A DNA stretch of 64,000 nt from Flavobacteriales bacterium. Its GTDB lineage: Bacteria; Bacteroidota; Bacteroidia; Flavobacteriales_D; Crocinitomicaceae. The notes under the pieces were generated by a model. That model saw only the letters and a list, made by a program, of their open reading frames with translations. It searched no databases and was not told where the DNA came from. The position numbers and the translations under genes are program-made. Each line of letters starts with the position of its first letter. Positions within the stretch are counted from its first letter, which is position 1. The stretch is from positions 141,677-205,676 of the forward strand of contig CANFJL010000003.1 of assembly GCA_947447525.1 (NCBI GenBank), in the 5' to 3' direction. Shown here piece after piece: positions 43,986 to 52,466 of this stretch.

Positions 43986-43989
43986 GCTC

Positions 43990-45006
43990 TTACGCTAAAT
44001 CACTCCAATCAATTCGGTCGCCAAGGGTTAAATTCTTATTTACGACACGTCCAATCAGTTCGTCAAAATGCTTTGGATGTAAACTAAATCCTGGTCTCAC
44101 ACTTCTGATGTGATTACTGGTAATTGTTTCTCCTTTTTTGATGTCACTTGAAATGTAAAGTGATCTTGAAAATGCTTTACCAGATTGTTGCTTTTCTGTT
44201 AATTCATATTCCTCTTTTCCTAAAGCAGCACTAGCTTGTCTCACCATTTGAACCATTGCTGTAAATTCTGCTTCATTCATGGAGAAAGCTGCGTCTGGTC
44301 CACCAATTGCACGGTCTAAAATAAAATGTTTTTCAATCACAGTCGCTCCAAGTGCTGTTGCGACAATAGGTAATACGGCTCCCATGGTATGATCAGAAAG
44401 TCCTATTTTGACCTTAAAATCTTTCGCGAACCTTTGCATGAGTAGCATGTTTGCTTCTTCCATAGGTGCTGGATAAGATGAAGTGCATTTTAATAAGGTG
44501 ATGTCAAAATTATTTTCTTTGTGACAGGCTTCAATAGCCAATGCTATATCTTCGTATTGCGCAATTCCTGTTGAAATAATCACAGGTTTTCCTTTAGAAG
44601 CAACATATGAAATCAAAGGAATATCTGTAATCTCAAAAGAAGCGATTTTATAAATAGGACATGCTAAAGTTTCTAAAAAGTCTACAGCGGTCTTATCAAA
44701 TGGAGAAGAAAAACAAACCAATCCCTCTTCTTTTGCTATTTGAAATAATTCAGCATGCCATTCCCATGGGGTAAATGCTTCTTGGTATAATTCGTATAAT
44801 TTTCTTCCATCCCAAAGGGTTCCTCCTTTAATGATAAAGTCTGCTTTGTCAGAATTTAAGGTGATGGTGTCTGCCGTATAAGTCTGAAACTTGATCGCAT
44901 CAGCACCAGCTCTTTTGGCAGCCCTGATGGTTTCTTTGGCTGTTTCCATATTGCCATTGTGATTGGCAGATAATTCAGCAATAATAAATACGCCTTCTTG
45001 TTTCAT
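43990..45006 (-). CDS. pseI: Pseudaminic acid synthase
   Basis: A 338-residue NeuB-family enzyme that condenses phosphoenolpyruvate with a 2,4-diacetamido-trideoxy hexose to give the nine-carbon acid. FIIAELSANHNGNMETA, DAIKFQTYTADTIT, STGIAQYEDIALAIE, LLKCTSSYPAPMEEANL-type sequence, GLSDHTMG and EKHFILDRAIGGPDAAFS follow the PseI pattern closely. The C-terminal SAF antifreeze-like domain (residues of about 280-338) is complete (RSLYISSDIKKGETI, IRSVRPGFSLHP). It is last in the minus-strand operon and its start overlaps the stop of the double-GNAT gene by four bases. Confidence 0.92.
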   Translation of the reverse strand: MKQEGVFIIAELSANHNGNMETAKETIRAAKRAGADAIKFQTYTADTITLNSDKADFIIKGGTLWDGRKLYELYQEAFTPWEWHAELFQIAKEEGLVCFSSPFDKTAVDFLETLACPIYKIASFEITDIPLISYVASKGKPVIISTGIAQYEDIALAIEACHKENNFDITLLKCTSSYPAPMEEANMLLMQRFAKDFKVKIGLSDHTMGAVLPIVATALGATVIEKHFILDRAIGGPDAAFSMNEAEFTAMVQMVRQASAALGKEEYELTEKQQSGKAFSRSLYISSDIKKGETITSNHIRSVRPGFSLHPKHFDELIGRVVNKNLTLGDRIDWSDLA

Positions 45007-46013
45007 GAATTTATTTTTTTGACATAAGTGGTTTTTTCTTTGTCAGATTCACTTATTTCATAATCTAATTTACGGAAAATATAATGTGATGCCTCATTGG
45101 AATGCATTACTTCAGCTTGAATAGTATGGACATCATCCAAATATCGATTGACAAGCAGCTGTCCTTCCTGAACTATTATAGTTCCGTAACCTTTTCCTTG
45201 TTCAGTTGGATCTATTAAAAAACTAAGTAAAACAGTATGGGGATTAATTTTATCAAATCGAATACTGCCACAAATGCCCTTTTCTGCGATTAAAAGTAGG
45301 TAAAGGCAATCTGAGTCTGTTATTTTCTTTTGAAACCACTCACGGTGCTCTATTGGACTAATTTCGTTCTTTTGAAATGAATATTTACGCACGGATGGAT
45401 TACTAGCCCAGGAATAGGTGCGTGATTCATCTTCTGCATCGGCTTTTCTGAAGGCAATTGCTGTATTGTGCTTTCCATGGATCAACACATCTTTCATGTT
45501 TCCATCAATCAGAATATGATTTTTTAATCTTTGCTCTTCTATAAAACCGGCTTTAATAAGTATTGGATAAAGATGTGGACGCAAATCATAAGCGTAAGTA
45601 TTGATTCGAACGAAATGTAACGATTCAAATGCAACTTCTTCAATCAGTTTTAAATAAAGAGACCAATTGGTTTCAAATTGATTTTTTTCTAATTCGGTAG
45701 CCATGATAAAAGAAACTTCTGCTGTTGCTTTTTCCCAATCTATGTGCACCAATCCACCATATCCAATACATTGATTCTGATGTAAAAAAGAAAAAAGTAT
45801 TTGATGAGGTCTTTGTTCTTCAAACTGCTTGGCGATAATAGTGCTAAAATATTGATCTTGTCCTTCAGGAGTTAACAGTTCCGTTTGTCTCAAATGATAC
45901 ATTTGGCTGTTTCTCCACTGCATTATAGCAACACGGTCTTCCCATCGCAAAGGCACAAGGCTGAACTTATCGCTAACGAAAGTTTGTTTTACAAGACATC
46001 TGTATTGCCCCAT
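45003..46013 (-). CDS. Tandem GNAT-domain protein, likely PseH-type N-acetyltransferase
   Basis: The protein has 336 residues made of two GNAT-like domains. The first (about 1-175) begins FSLVPLRWEDRVAIMQWRN, like the RimJ/FlmH type. The second (about 185-336) has IAFRKADAEDESRTYSWASN, HREWFQKKI, and the acetyl-CoA loop EQGKGYGTIIVQEG, resembling the PseH-like domain that is often fused to the nucleotide-sugar hydrolase PseG. Only the second domain shows a convincing Q-x-x-G-x-G/A loop. The expected reaction is 4-N-acetylation of the UDP-amino sugar produced by PseC. No PseG-like domain is present. It sits between the SGNH hydrolase and pseI. Confidence 0.75.
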   Translation of the reverse strand: MGQYRCLVKQTFVSDKFSLVPLRWEDRVAIMQWRNSQMYHLRQTELLTPEGQDQYFSTIIAKQFEEQRPHQILFSFLHQNQCIGYGGLVHIDWEKATAEVSFIMATELEKNQFETNWSLYLKLIEEVAFESLHFVRINTYAYDLRPHLYPILIKAGFIEEQRLKNHILIDGNMKDVLIHGKHNTAIAFRKADAEDESRTYSWASNPSVRKYSFQKNEISPIEHREWFQKKITDSDCLYLLLIAEKGICGSIRFDKINPHTVLLSFLIDPTEQGKGYGTIIVQEGQLLVNRYLDDVHTIQAEVMHSNEASHYIFRKLDYEISESDKEKTTYVKKINS

Positions 46014-46014
46014 C

Positions 46015-46644
46015 TTAACTGGTAAGTTTCTTTATGGTTTCAAAAATATATGCGTGTCCAAGGGGTGTCAAATGATGATGGTCTGACATAATTCCTGCAC
46101 TTGGAATATTTTCCATGGAAATATAATTACCTGTATTTGAAAGTATTGAGTTGTATTGATTAATCCTTTTAGTTACATTTTTGACAACTTGTTCGTAGGC
46201 GACATTTGCAGGAAGTATACCGATAAAAAAGACTTTTTGCTTTGGAAATCCTGCTATAAATTTTTGAATGTTCTGAGCGTATTTTTTAGGTGGAGTATAA
46301 GTGATGGCACGGAAATTTCTGATCCAATTTTTGTTTAATAAGCCTATTATTCTATTTCCAATCCAAGGAATACTTCTTAAAATTTTAAGTTCTATTCGTT
46401 TTAGAAATCTTGGTGTGCAATCTACAATGCCACTTTGAACGAAAATATAATCGAAGGTCATGCCTTCAAAATAAAACATTTGCTTTAACAAATCTGTAGA
46501 CCTTGCGCCACCTATTGCAACTGTACACACGATATAATTCGCACTTCTCATTAATTCAGGGTAGGTTTGTTCCAAGGTGCAAATTTCTGGTTTAGACCTG
46601 GGTAATGATAAGGAATCCGTTAAAAGCAAGATTCTTTTTGTCAT
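46015..46644 (-). CDS. SGNH/GDSL-type hydrolase
   Basis: A 209-residue protein with the SGNH block order. The nucleophile is in LLLTDSLSLPR (DSL in place of GDS), the glycine block is VAIGGARSTDL, the asparagine block appears degenerate (FVQSGIVDCTPRFL), and the Asp/His pair is in SDHHHLTPLGHAYI. It lacks a signal peptide, so it is likely cytoplasmic. Relatives in polysaccharide clusters often add or remove ester-linked acetyl groups. It occupies the position where pseG commonly lies, but nothing in the sequence shows nucleotide-sugar hydrolysis. It overlaps the upstream gene by four bases. Confidence 0.75.
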   Translation of the reverse strand: MTKRILLLTDSLSLPRSKPEICTLEQTYPELMRSANYIVCTVAIGGARSTDLLKQMFYFEGMTFDYIFVQSGIVDCTPRFLKRIELKILRSIPWIGNRIIGLLNKNWIRNFRAITYTPPKKYAQNIQKFIAGFPKQKVFFIGILPANVAYEQVVKNVTKRINQYNSILSNTGNYISMENIPSAGIMSDHHHLTPLGHAYIFETIKKLTS

Positions 46645-48410
46645 TTCATTTTTGTTTTTTCATTCAACAAATCAATCAATGTTTGATCTGTTTTATATTT
46701 TAATTGGCAGTCCTTGTTGATGCTTGCAATCTCAGGATGTGCATCTAAATAGTCAAATATTTCAACTAAAGAATAATCGTTTTTACCTATTGATTTAAAA
46801 TGGTGGTCAATGGCATTGAAAAGTTGTAAATCTTCCTCGTAATCTAGGGTTAATCGATATGATCTAATCAATTCAGGGGGTAAATCAATAAACTGTAGAT
46901 TGAAAAATTCTGGATTGTTTTGAAAATACCAGGTCATGTATTCTGAGTAATCTGCAGATTTAAAATAGGCCTTTACTTTTCTCAATGCCGAAACATTAAT
47001 GATTTCAAGATTCGTTCCTACAGCAGCGTTTTTAGCAGTCGTGTAATCAGCTCCTTTCTCAAAATGTGCATTCAATAATATTTCACAAATGGTAGGATCA
47101 ACATAAGGCATATCAGCAGTAATTCTTACAATAACATCTATATTTTCTTGATCACATACATTTAAGTAACGCGTTATAACATCTTCAGGATCACCTTGAA
47201 AGAAAACAACATCCTTTGAATAAGTATAGTCTATCAATTCCTTATCTTGTTCTAAGGTTGAGGTCGCTAAGATTGTTTTTTGAACCTGTCTAAACTTTAG
47301 GGCATGTGTAATACAAAATGAAACTGATGGTAGCTCCCCAATAGGCAGCAAGGCCTTTTCCTTTAATCGAGATGATTTGAGTCTGCAAGCAATTATGGAA
47401 GCGATATTTGCTGGTCGGAAATCTTGATTTGTAATGGTGGTATCTAAAGTTTTTTCTTGTTTTAATACTTGATAATTGGTCTGCAATTCCATGAGTCCTG
47501 ACAAAGTGATTCCTTCTTGACCCGAACGCCTGTATTTCAAATCACTTTCCAAATGAATTAAATCTCCTTCATGCTTCTCTTTATTAAGCAAAGGTTTCAT
47601 TTGACTTTTTTGTAAATATTCAGTTTCGCGTTCGTTTATGAACTCCATATTTTCCAAAGCGGTATAAGTACTTACTTTTTCCACTAGTTCTTTGAATTGC
47701 TCACTACTAATGGAGGAGAAATGATCGTATTTAGTCTCTCTATCGCGCAACATTACATGCTTTTCAATGGCAGTAACACCTTTCATAGCAGCAATAAGGG
47801 GCAAGGTAATGGCATCGGATAAGGTTCCTTCCGTGTGGTCCGCAAAAACTAAGTCTAATGAAAATTTATTTTTTAAGATTTCTATCTTATTCAATCCACT
47901 ATCAGCCAATAAAGTAGGGTAGGACTGGAATCCAATTTCTAACATTATTTTTTTTGGTTTCAATTGTTGATTCACTTTTGAAATAATAGCTTCAATTGCA
48001 TTTTCGGATTGTGCTGCTATATTAAGGATTAGTGTCTTTTCGCTCAAATCAATCTTGGTCATCAATTGAAAAACTTCTTGATTTTGAAGCACTGAACTTT
48101 GAAATTTAACACCTTTGATCTGACTGATGTTTTTTTCTAATATTTCTATTCCGTAAGAGTCGAAAATATCCAGCCAAATGTCTTTAGTCTTGGATGCTAT
48201 ACCAATAATTTCTTTCCATTCTGATGGGTTAAAATATAGATTTTCGTAAACAGGATACCATTCAAAGTCTTTAAGCGCTATAGTTTCAGGAGAAAAAGCC
48301 TGAAATTTTATACCGAAGTTACCCTTGAAAGATTCAAAATCTTGAATCAGGGCGTCTAAGTAATTTCTATCTCCCCCGTGTGTATTGGCAACTTCTATGA
48401 TATAGTACAT
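46641..48410 (-). CDS. Fused NeuB-like synthase and SpsF-like cytidylyltransferase
   Basis: A 589-residue two-domain protein. Residues 1 to about 260 form a divergent NeuB-family barrel: IIEVANTHGG, GIKFQAFSP, FADHTEGT, AIEKHVMLRD and YDHFSS map to the family's EIGxNH, KFQ, SDHT, EKH and PDHxxS motifs. After a linker (about 265-340), residues of about 345-589 are a GT-A-like nucleotidyltransferase of the SpsF type (IIACRLKSSRLKEKALLP, GDPEDVITRYLNV, VRITADMPYVDP). The C-terminal half probably supplies the PseF-type CMP-activation step; no separate pseF is seen. The N-terminal half is a second synthase besides pseI, with unclear substrate. It lies one base after the pseC stop. Confidence 0.82.
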   Translation of the reverse strand: MYYIIEVANTHGGDRNYLDALIQDFESFKGNFGIKFQAFSPETIALKDFEWYPVYENLYFNPSEWKEIIGIASKTKDIWLDIFDSYGIEILEKNISQIKGVKFQSSVLQNQEVFQLMTKIDLSEKTLILNIAAQSENAIEAIISKVNQQLKPKKIMLEIGFQSYPTLLADSGLNKIEILKNKFSLDLVFADHTEGTLSDAITLPLIAAMKGVTAIEKHVMLRDRETKYDHFSSISSEQFKELVEKVSTYTALENMEFINERETEYLQKSQMKPLLNKEKHEGDLIHLESDLKYRRSGQEGITLSGLMELQTNYQVLKQEKTLDTTITNQDFRPANIASIIACRLKSSRLKEKALLPIGELPSVSFCITHALKFRQVQKTILATSTLEQDKELIDYTYSKDVVFFQGDPEDVITRYLNVCDQENIDVIVRITADMPYVDPTICEILLNAHFEKGADYTTAKNAAVGTNLEIINVSALRKVKAYFKSADYSEYMTWYFQNNPEFFNLQFIDLPPELIRSYRLTLDYEEDLQLFNAIDHHFKSIGKNDYSLVEIFDYLDAHPEIASINKDCQLKYKTDQTLIDLLNEKTKMK

Positions 48411-48411
48411 C

Positions 48412-49602
48412 TTATTTTTGATAAAATTCTTTAATACTGCTTATTACATATTGTTGTTCTGCTTCTTCAAGTCCTGGAAACATAGGCAAACTTATACATG
48501 CTTTGTAATATTCTTCTACATTTTCAAGCATTCCTTCCTTCCATCCTTTCTCCTGGTAGTAGGGCATTAAATGACAAGGAAAGTAATGAATCTGAGCAAA
48601 GATATTTTTTGATCTCAAAAAATTATATAATTCTAATCGCTCGGAGACTTCAATAACATATAAATGATAAGCATGTCCGGGATTCACTGGGGATAAATTG
48701 CAAACAAAATGCTCATTTTTAAAGGCTTCATAATAGATAGCTGCAATTTCTTTCCGTTTGTCAAGTCTTTTAGCGGCAGATTTCAACTGACTAAGACCCA
48801 AAGCTGCTTGCAAATCTGTTAATCTATAATTATATCCTAAATCCTGCATTTCCATATACCACGCTGGGTAAGTAAAATCTCCTGGATTTCCTCCAGCCTC
48901 TTCGATGCTATTTTTAAATTTTGTTTCATCACGACTTATTCCATGACTTCTTAAGGAAATTAATTTCTCATACAATGCTTTATCATTAGTACAAATCATA
49001 CCGCCTTCACCTGTAGCAATATGTTTTACAGGATGAAAAGAGAAAATGGCTAAGTCTGCAAAATTTCCATTTCCACAATTTTGTTGTTTCCCTTTCGAAT
49101 CAATGAAATATCCACCAGGTGCATGACAAGCGTCTTCAAGGATCCAACAGTTGTATTTTACTGCAATTTCTTTTAATTTTTCTAAATCTACTGCTAGTCC
49201 AGCAAAATCAACAGGAATAATGCCTGCATAAGTACCTTTTGGAACAGCAGCTAGTTTAGCTTCAAGAAGCTCTAGTGAAATTAAATAACTTTTGGAATCG
49301 ATATCAACGAAGTCCACTTCTGCTCCTGCATATTGAACACAATTTGCTGAGGCTACAAAGGTTAAGGAACTTGTTAATACTTTTTGTCCTGGTTTAACAC
49401 CTAGTGCTATGACGCTCAAATGTAAGGCTGCAGTCCCATTGCTCACTGCAACAGCGTATTGACAACCTATATATGCAGAAAAAGCACTTTCAAAAGCGCT
49501 TATTGTTGGACCTTGGGTTAGATAATCTGATTGTAAAGAGGTGCTGACGGCATCAATGTCTTCCTGAGAAATAGTCTGCCTTCCGTAGGGGATAGGTTTC
49601 AT
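48412..49602 (-). CDS. pseC: UDP-4-amino-4,6-dideoxy-L-AltNAc transaminase
   Basis: A 396-residue DegT-family PLP enzyme. The aldimine lysine is in SFHPVKHIATGEGGM; AVSNGTAALHLSVIALG binds the PLP phosphate, and WILEDACHAPGGYF holds the ring-contacting aspartate. IPYGRQTISQEDIDAV at the N-terminus and HYFPCHLMPYY near the C-terminus are characteristic of PseC. It aminates the 4-keto sugar made by PseB. The start overlaps the pseB stop by one base. Confidence 0.93.
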   Translation of the reverse strand: MKPIPYGRQTISQEDIDAVSTSLQSDYLTQGPTISAFESAFSAYIGCQYAVAVSNGTAALHLSVIALGVKPGQKVLTSSLTFVASANCVQYAGAEVDFVDIDSKSYLISLELLEAKLAAVPKGTYAGIIPVDFAGLAVDLEKLKEIAVKYNCWILEDACHAPGGYFIDSKGKQQNCGNGNFADLAIFSFHPVKHIATGEGGMICTNDKALYEKLISLRSHGISRDETKFKNSIEEAGGNPGDFTYPAWYMEMQDLGYNYRLTDLQAALGLSQLKSAAKRLDKRKEIAAIYYEAFKNEHFVCNLSPVNPGHAYHLYVIEVSERLELYNFLRSKNIFAQIHYFPCHLMPYYQEKGWKEGMLENVEEYYKACISLPMFPGLEEAEQQYVISSIKEFYQK

Positions 49603-50612
49603 TAAATTTCAAAGTTAGGGTCCACAAATGCTTTGATTTTTTCTCGCAAACTCTCAATTGTTTCCCATTCTTCATTGTCTAGTGAATTGTATGAAAATCC
49701 TTCACTTACTTTTTTCGCATTAAAATTGGAAACAAAATCACTTAAGGGCCAATTCGTGCTCTGTGGAATAATAGCATAATACTTTCCTAGGTCATAAGTG
49801 AAAAATGAGTCTGATGAACTGATCATTTCTTCGTGAATTTTTTCACCTGGACGAATACCAATAATAGGTTTTTCGCAATTGGGCCCAATAGCCTCTACCA
49901 CATCGGTAATGCGATAAGAAGGAATCTTTGGAACAAAAATTTCACCTCCCCAAGCGGTGTGTAAAGCATGCATCACCATGTCAACTCCTCCTTGTAAAGA
50001 GATGTTGAATCGAGTCATTTCCTTAACAGTGATGGGTAAAGTGTTGTCAATTTTTTTGCGCTTTAAGAAAAATGGGATCACAGATCCATTTGAACCCATA
50101 ACATTTCCATAGCGAACTACTGAGAATTTTATATTTCGTTTTCCTTTGATGTTGTTGGCTGCAACGAATAATTTGTCTGAGGTAAGCTTTGTCGCACCAT
50201 ATAAGTTAATTGGGGCACAAGCCTTGTCTGTTGATAAGGCAACAACATGGGTAACATTTGTTTTTAATGCTGCTTTGATTACATTTTCAGCACCACCAAC
50301 ATTTGTTTTTACACATTCGTCAGGGTTATATTCTGCAATATGAACATGTTTCATCGCTGCTGCATGTATAACATAATCAATTCCAGAGAAGGCGCGTTCT
50401 AAGCGTTCGTAATCCCTAACATCACCAATGAAATAGCGCATTTGAGGATATTTTTTAACAGGGAACTCTTGTTCCATTTCAAATTGCTTCTGCTCATCTC
50501 TCGAGAAGATCACTAAACGATTGATGTTTGGATAATGTGATAAAATATGTTTTGTAAGTGCTTTTCCTAAAGAACCTGTACCTCCCGTAATGAGCACTGC
50601 TTTTTCTTCCAT
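49602..50612 (-). CDS. pseB: UDP-N-acetylglucosamine 4,6-dehydratase (inverting)
   Basis: A 336-residue SDR from the ATG at 50612 (MEEKAVLITGGTGSLGKAL). An in-frame TTG at 50630 is less likely because it falls inside a -7 promoter box. The NAD loop is TGGTGSLGKAL; STDKACAPINLYGATKL contains the Asp-Lys and YxxxK residues of the inverting dehydratase family, and VRYGNVMGSNGSVIPFF is typical of PseB/FlaA1. It catalyses 4,6-dehydration with C5 epimerisation, the first step of pseudaminic acid synthesis, and is the first gene of the operon. Confidence 0.94.
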   Translation of the reverse strand: MEEKAVLITGGTGSLGKALTKHILSHYPNINRLVIFSRDEQKQFEMEQEFPVKKYPQMRYFIGDVRDYERLERAFSGIDYVIHAAAMKHVHIAEYNPDECVKTNVGGAENVIKAALKTNVTHVVALSTDKACAPINLYGATKLTSDKLFVAANNIKGKRNIKFSVVRYGNVMGSNGSVIPFFLKRKKIDNTLPITVKEMTRFNISLQGGVDMVMHALHTAWGGEIFVPKIPSYRITDVVEAIGPNCEKPIIGIRPGEKIHEEMISSSDSFFTYDLGKYYAIIPQSTNWPLSDFVSNFNAKKVSEGFSYNSLDNEEWETIESLREKIKAFVDPNFEI

Positions 50613-50627
50613 AATAGTCTTGTTATA

Positions 50628-50635
50628 CAAATATA
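50628..50635 (-). promoter_or_regulatory. Candidate -7 promoter box for the pse operon
   Basis: Minus-strand TATATTTG fits TAnnTTTG and lies 15 bases before the pseB ATG at 50612. It falls in the short gap after the DUF115-like gene and would drive pseB through pseI. No clear -33 TTTG is seen. Confidence 0.45.
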
Positions 50636-50653
50636 AGATTTCCTTTAATTTCT

Positions 50654-51553
50654 TTAAATTGTTATTTCTTCTAATGACTTTCTTTCAAAGGCATCGATAA
50701 GTGATATTTCGCTGCTGTTGTAAATTGTCGCTCCTCTTTTTCTACTGTATTGTTCAATATCCCAATACCCTTGAAAGGATAAATAGTATTTGTGTAGAAT
50801 TTCATGTAAGCGTCTTGGTCTTGTTATATAATCTTGTACTTTTTCTGGTCTTGAGCTTTGTTCGTCGTAATAATGTTTTTGATGCACCAAAGCTTCGTTT
50901 TTTTCATTCACACTAATTTCACTAAGCCATGAATGATCTGCTCCAATGATAATAATTTCTTTGAATCCTAAATATAAAGAATTCATTAATGCTGGAATTA
51001 ATACATTGTGCGGTCTTGGTATTGCCCAAGCCATACGATATGCTAATTGAGTGAAACTTTGAAATCCTTCCCCTGGAGTTTGATTGAAGTAAATAGGGTG
51101 CAGATGTTTATTTTGTGATATCAATTCTTGAAATTCTTTTGATTTCTTTGCTCTAAACGGAACCATAAGGTATAAATCCCATTGCGTGACCTCTAATAAA
51201 TGTTCAAACAAAGTTTTGCGTAATTCAATATAAAACGGAGACATTTCATCATCTTTTTGAAAGTAGGTCACAGCGTTTATAATGTAATATTTTGGTTTAA
51301 GTTTTTTGTAATAAATTGTTGTTGCAAAAGCATTTACAGCCATTAAATCTAAATTTGTTTTTGGTAATTTTTCAAATTTCTCTAGACTTTTTTTTAAACT
51401 TGGTCCATTTCCGAGAATAAGCAAACGATTTACTTGCTGCTTATTTATTTTTAAAATTCCTTGAAATTTACTCTGTATCAAGATGCGCAAACAACTTATA
51501 AATGTTTGACTTAGGTGAACTAGGAATTCTTGAATTAGAATCAGTATGCGCAT
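50654..51553 (-). CDS. DUF115/MptE-like or GT42-like protein, candidate nonulosonate transferase
   Basis: The protein has 299 residues. After a hydrophobic N-terminal stretch, LLILGNGPSLKKSLEKF is the nucleotide-binding 'GNGPSL' loop shared by DUF115/MAF-type and GT42 sialyltransferase-like proteins. LYLGFKEIIIIGADHSWLSE is the second hallmark, and GEGFQSFTQLAYRMAWAI lies between. Motility accessory factors and GT42 enzymes use CMP-nonulosonates. With a pseudaminate-type operon immediately downstream, transfer of that sugar to a surface glycan or protein is a reasonable hypothesis. The exact family needs a profile search. Confidence 0.6.
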   Translation of the reverse strand: MRILILIQEFLVHLSQTFISCLRILIQSKFQGILKINKQQVNRLLILGNGPSLKKSLEKFEKLPKTNLDLMAVNAFATTIYYKKLKPKYYIINAVTYFQKDDEMSPFYIELRKTLFEHLLEVTQWDLYLMVPFRAKKSKEFQELISQNKHLHPIYFNQTPGEGFQSFTQLAYRMAWAIPRPHNVLIPALMNSLYLGFKEIIIIGADHSWLSEISVNEKNEALVHQKHYYDEQSSRPEKVQDYITRPRRLHEILHKYYLSFQGYWDIEQYSRKRGATIYNSSEISLIDAFERKSLEEITI

Positions 51554-51561
51554 AGTGGCTT

Positions 51562-52464
51562 TTACTTATAAAGTAAGCCTAAGGTTACCCAAAATCTAAA
51601 AAATAATATCATGCGGGCTCTAGCAAATTTTAATTGAAATAAATAGAGCATAGCAATTAAAATACTGGCTCCCCATTTGAGTGCTTCAACACCAATTCTT
51701 TTAAGATAATGAAACACACTTACATGGAGACATCTAACCCTTTCACTGCTTCCTGTGCCAAGTGCTTGTTGTTTTATAAAGGAGGATTTAGTTCTTTCAA
51801 TGGGAACGGAATGGTATACAATGGCAAGCGGTGCATAGACAACACGATATTTTTTTTGATAGATTCTATTGAATAGATCTTTTTCTTCTCCACCAATGAG
51901 TTGGGAGCCGATGCGACCTAAGGCAATGTTAAACGAACCTATTTCTTTAAAAATATGCGTGCGAAATGCCATATTTGAGCCTCTTGGATAATCGTGTCTG
52001 TTAAAATCAAATTCGACATCTCCTTTATTGAAATAACCTAACAAGGAATTTAAATAAGGATTTTCCCAATTTGGAACTTCTGTTTCGTAATGCAGTAATA
52101 TCTTTCCGCCAATGGCTGTGACATCTTCTTGTTGAAATATTCGCATCAATTCACTTAGGTATTTAGAATCGATGAAGGCATCGTCATCTAGGAAGGTGAT
52201 TAATTCAAATTGAGCAGCTTCAATGGCATTATTTCTTGAAAAGGAAAGTCCCTGTTGATGCTCCTCTTTGTAAATTGATATAATGTCTGGATTTTTGGTT
52301 TTAAATTCCTCGAACAATTCTTTTGTATTGCCGGGAGAATTGTTATTCACTAAAATCACTTCAAATAAAGTGCGGTCCAAATCTTGATTTACAATAGAAT
52401 CAAATAATTGAGGAAGATATCTTTCGCGATTATAGGTGCAAATGGCTACTGAAATCTTCATCAA
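51562..52464 (-). CDS. Glycosyltransferase family 2
   Basis: A 300-residue GT-A enzyme. ISVAICTYNRERYLPQLFDSI and FEVILVNNNSPGNT are the N-terminal GT2 motifs, LITFLDDDAFID the DxD-type metal site, and FNIALGRIGSQLIGGEEKDLFNRI the catalytic ED block. A C-terminal hydrophobic stretch (GASILIAMLYLFQLKFA) may anchor it to the membrane. It lies two bases downstream of alaS and eight bases before the DUF115-like gene, leading into the pse operon. Specificity unknown. Confidence 0.9.
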   Translation of the reverse strand: MMKISVAICTYNRERYLPQLFDSIVNQDLDRTLFEVILVNNNSPGNTKELFEEFKTKNPDIISIYKEEHQQGLSFSRNNAIEAAQFELITFLDDDAFIDSKYLSELMRIFQQEDVTAIGGKILLHYETEVPNWENPYLNSLLGYFNKGDVEFDFNRHDYPRGSNMAFRTHIFKEIGSFNIALGRIGSQLIGGEEKDLFNRIYQKKYRVVYAPLAIVYHSVPIERTKSSFIKQQALGTGSSERVRCLHVSVFHYLKRIGVEALKWGASILIAMLYLFQLKFARARMILFFRFWVTLGLLYK

Positions 52465-52466
52465 AA

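Noticed and set aside
46015..46644. SGNH hydrolase as a PseG replacement
   Set aside because: Only its position supports this; SGNH enzymes are esterases and nothing in the sequence indicates nucleotide-sugar hydrolysis.
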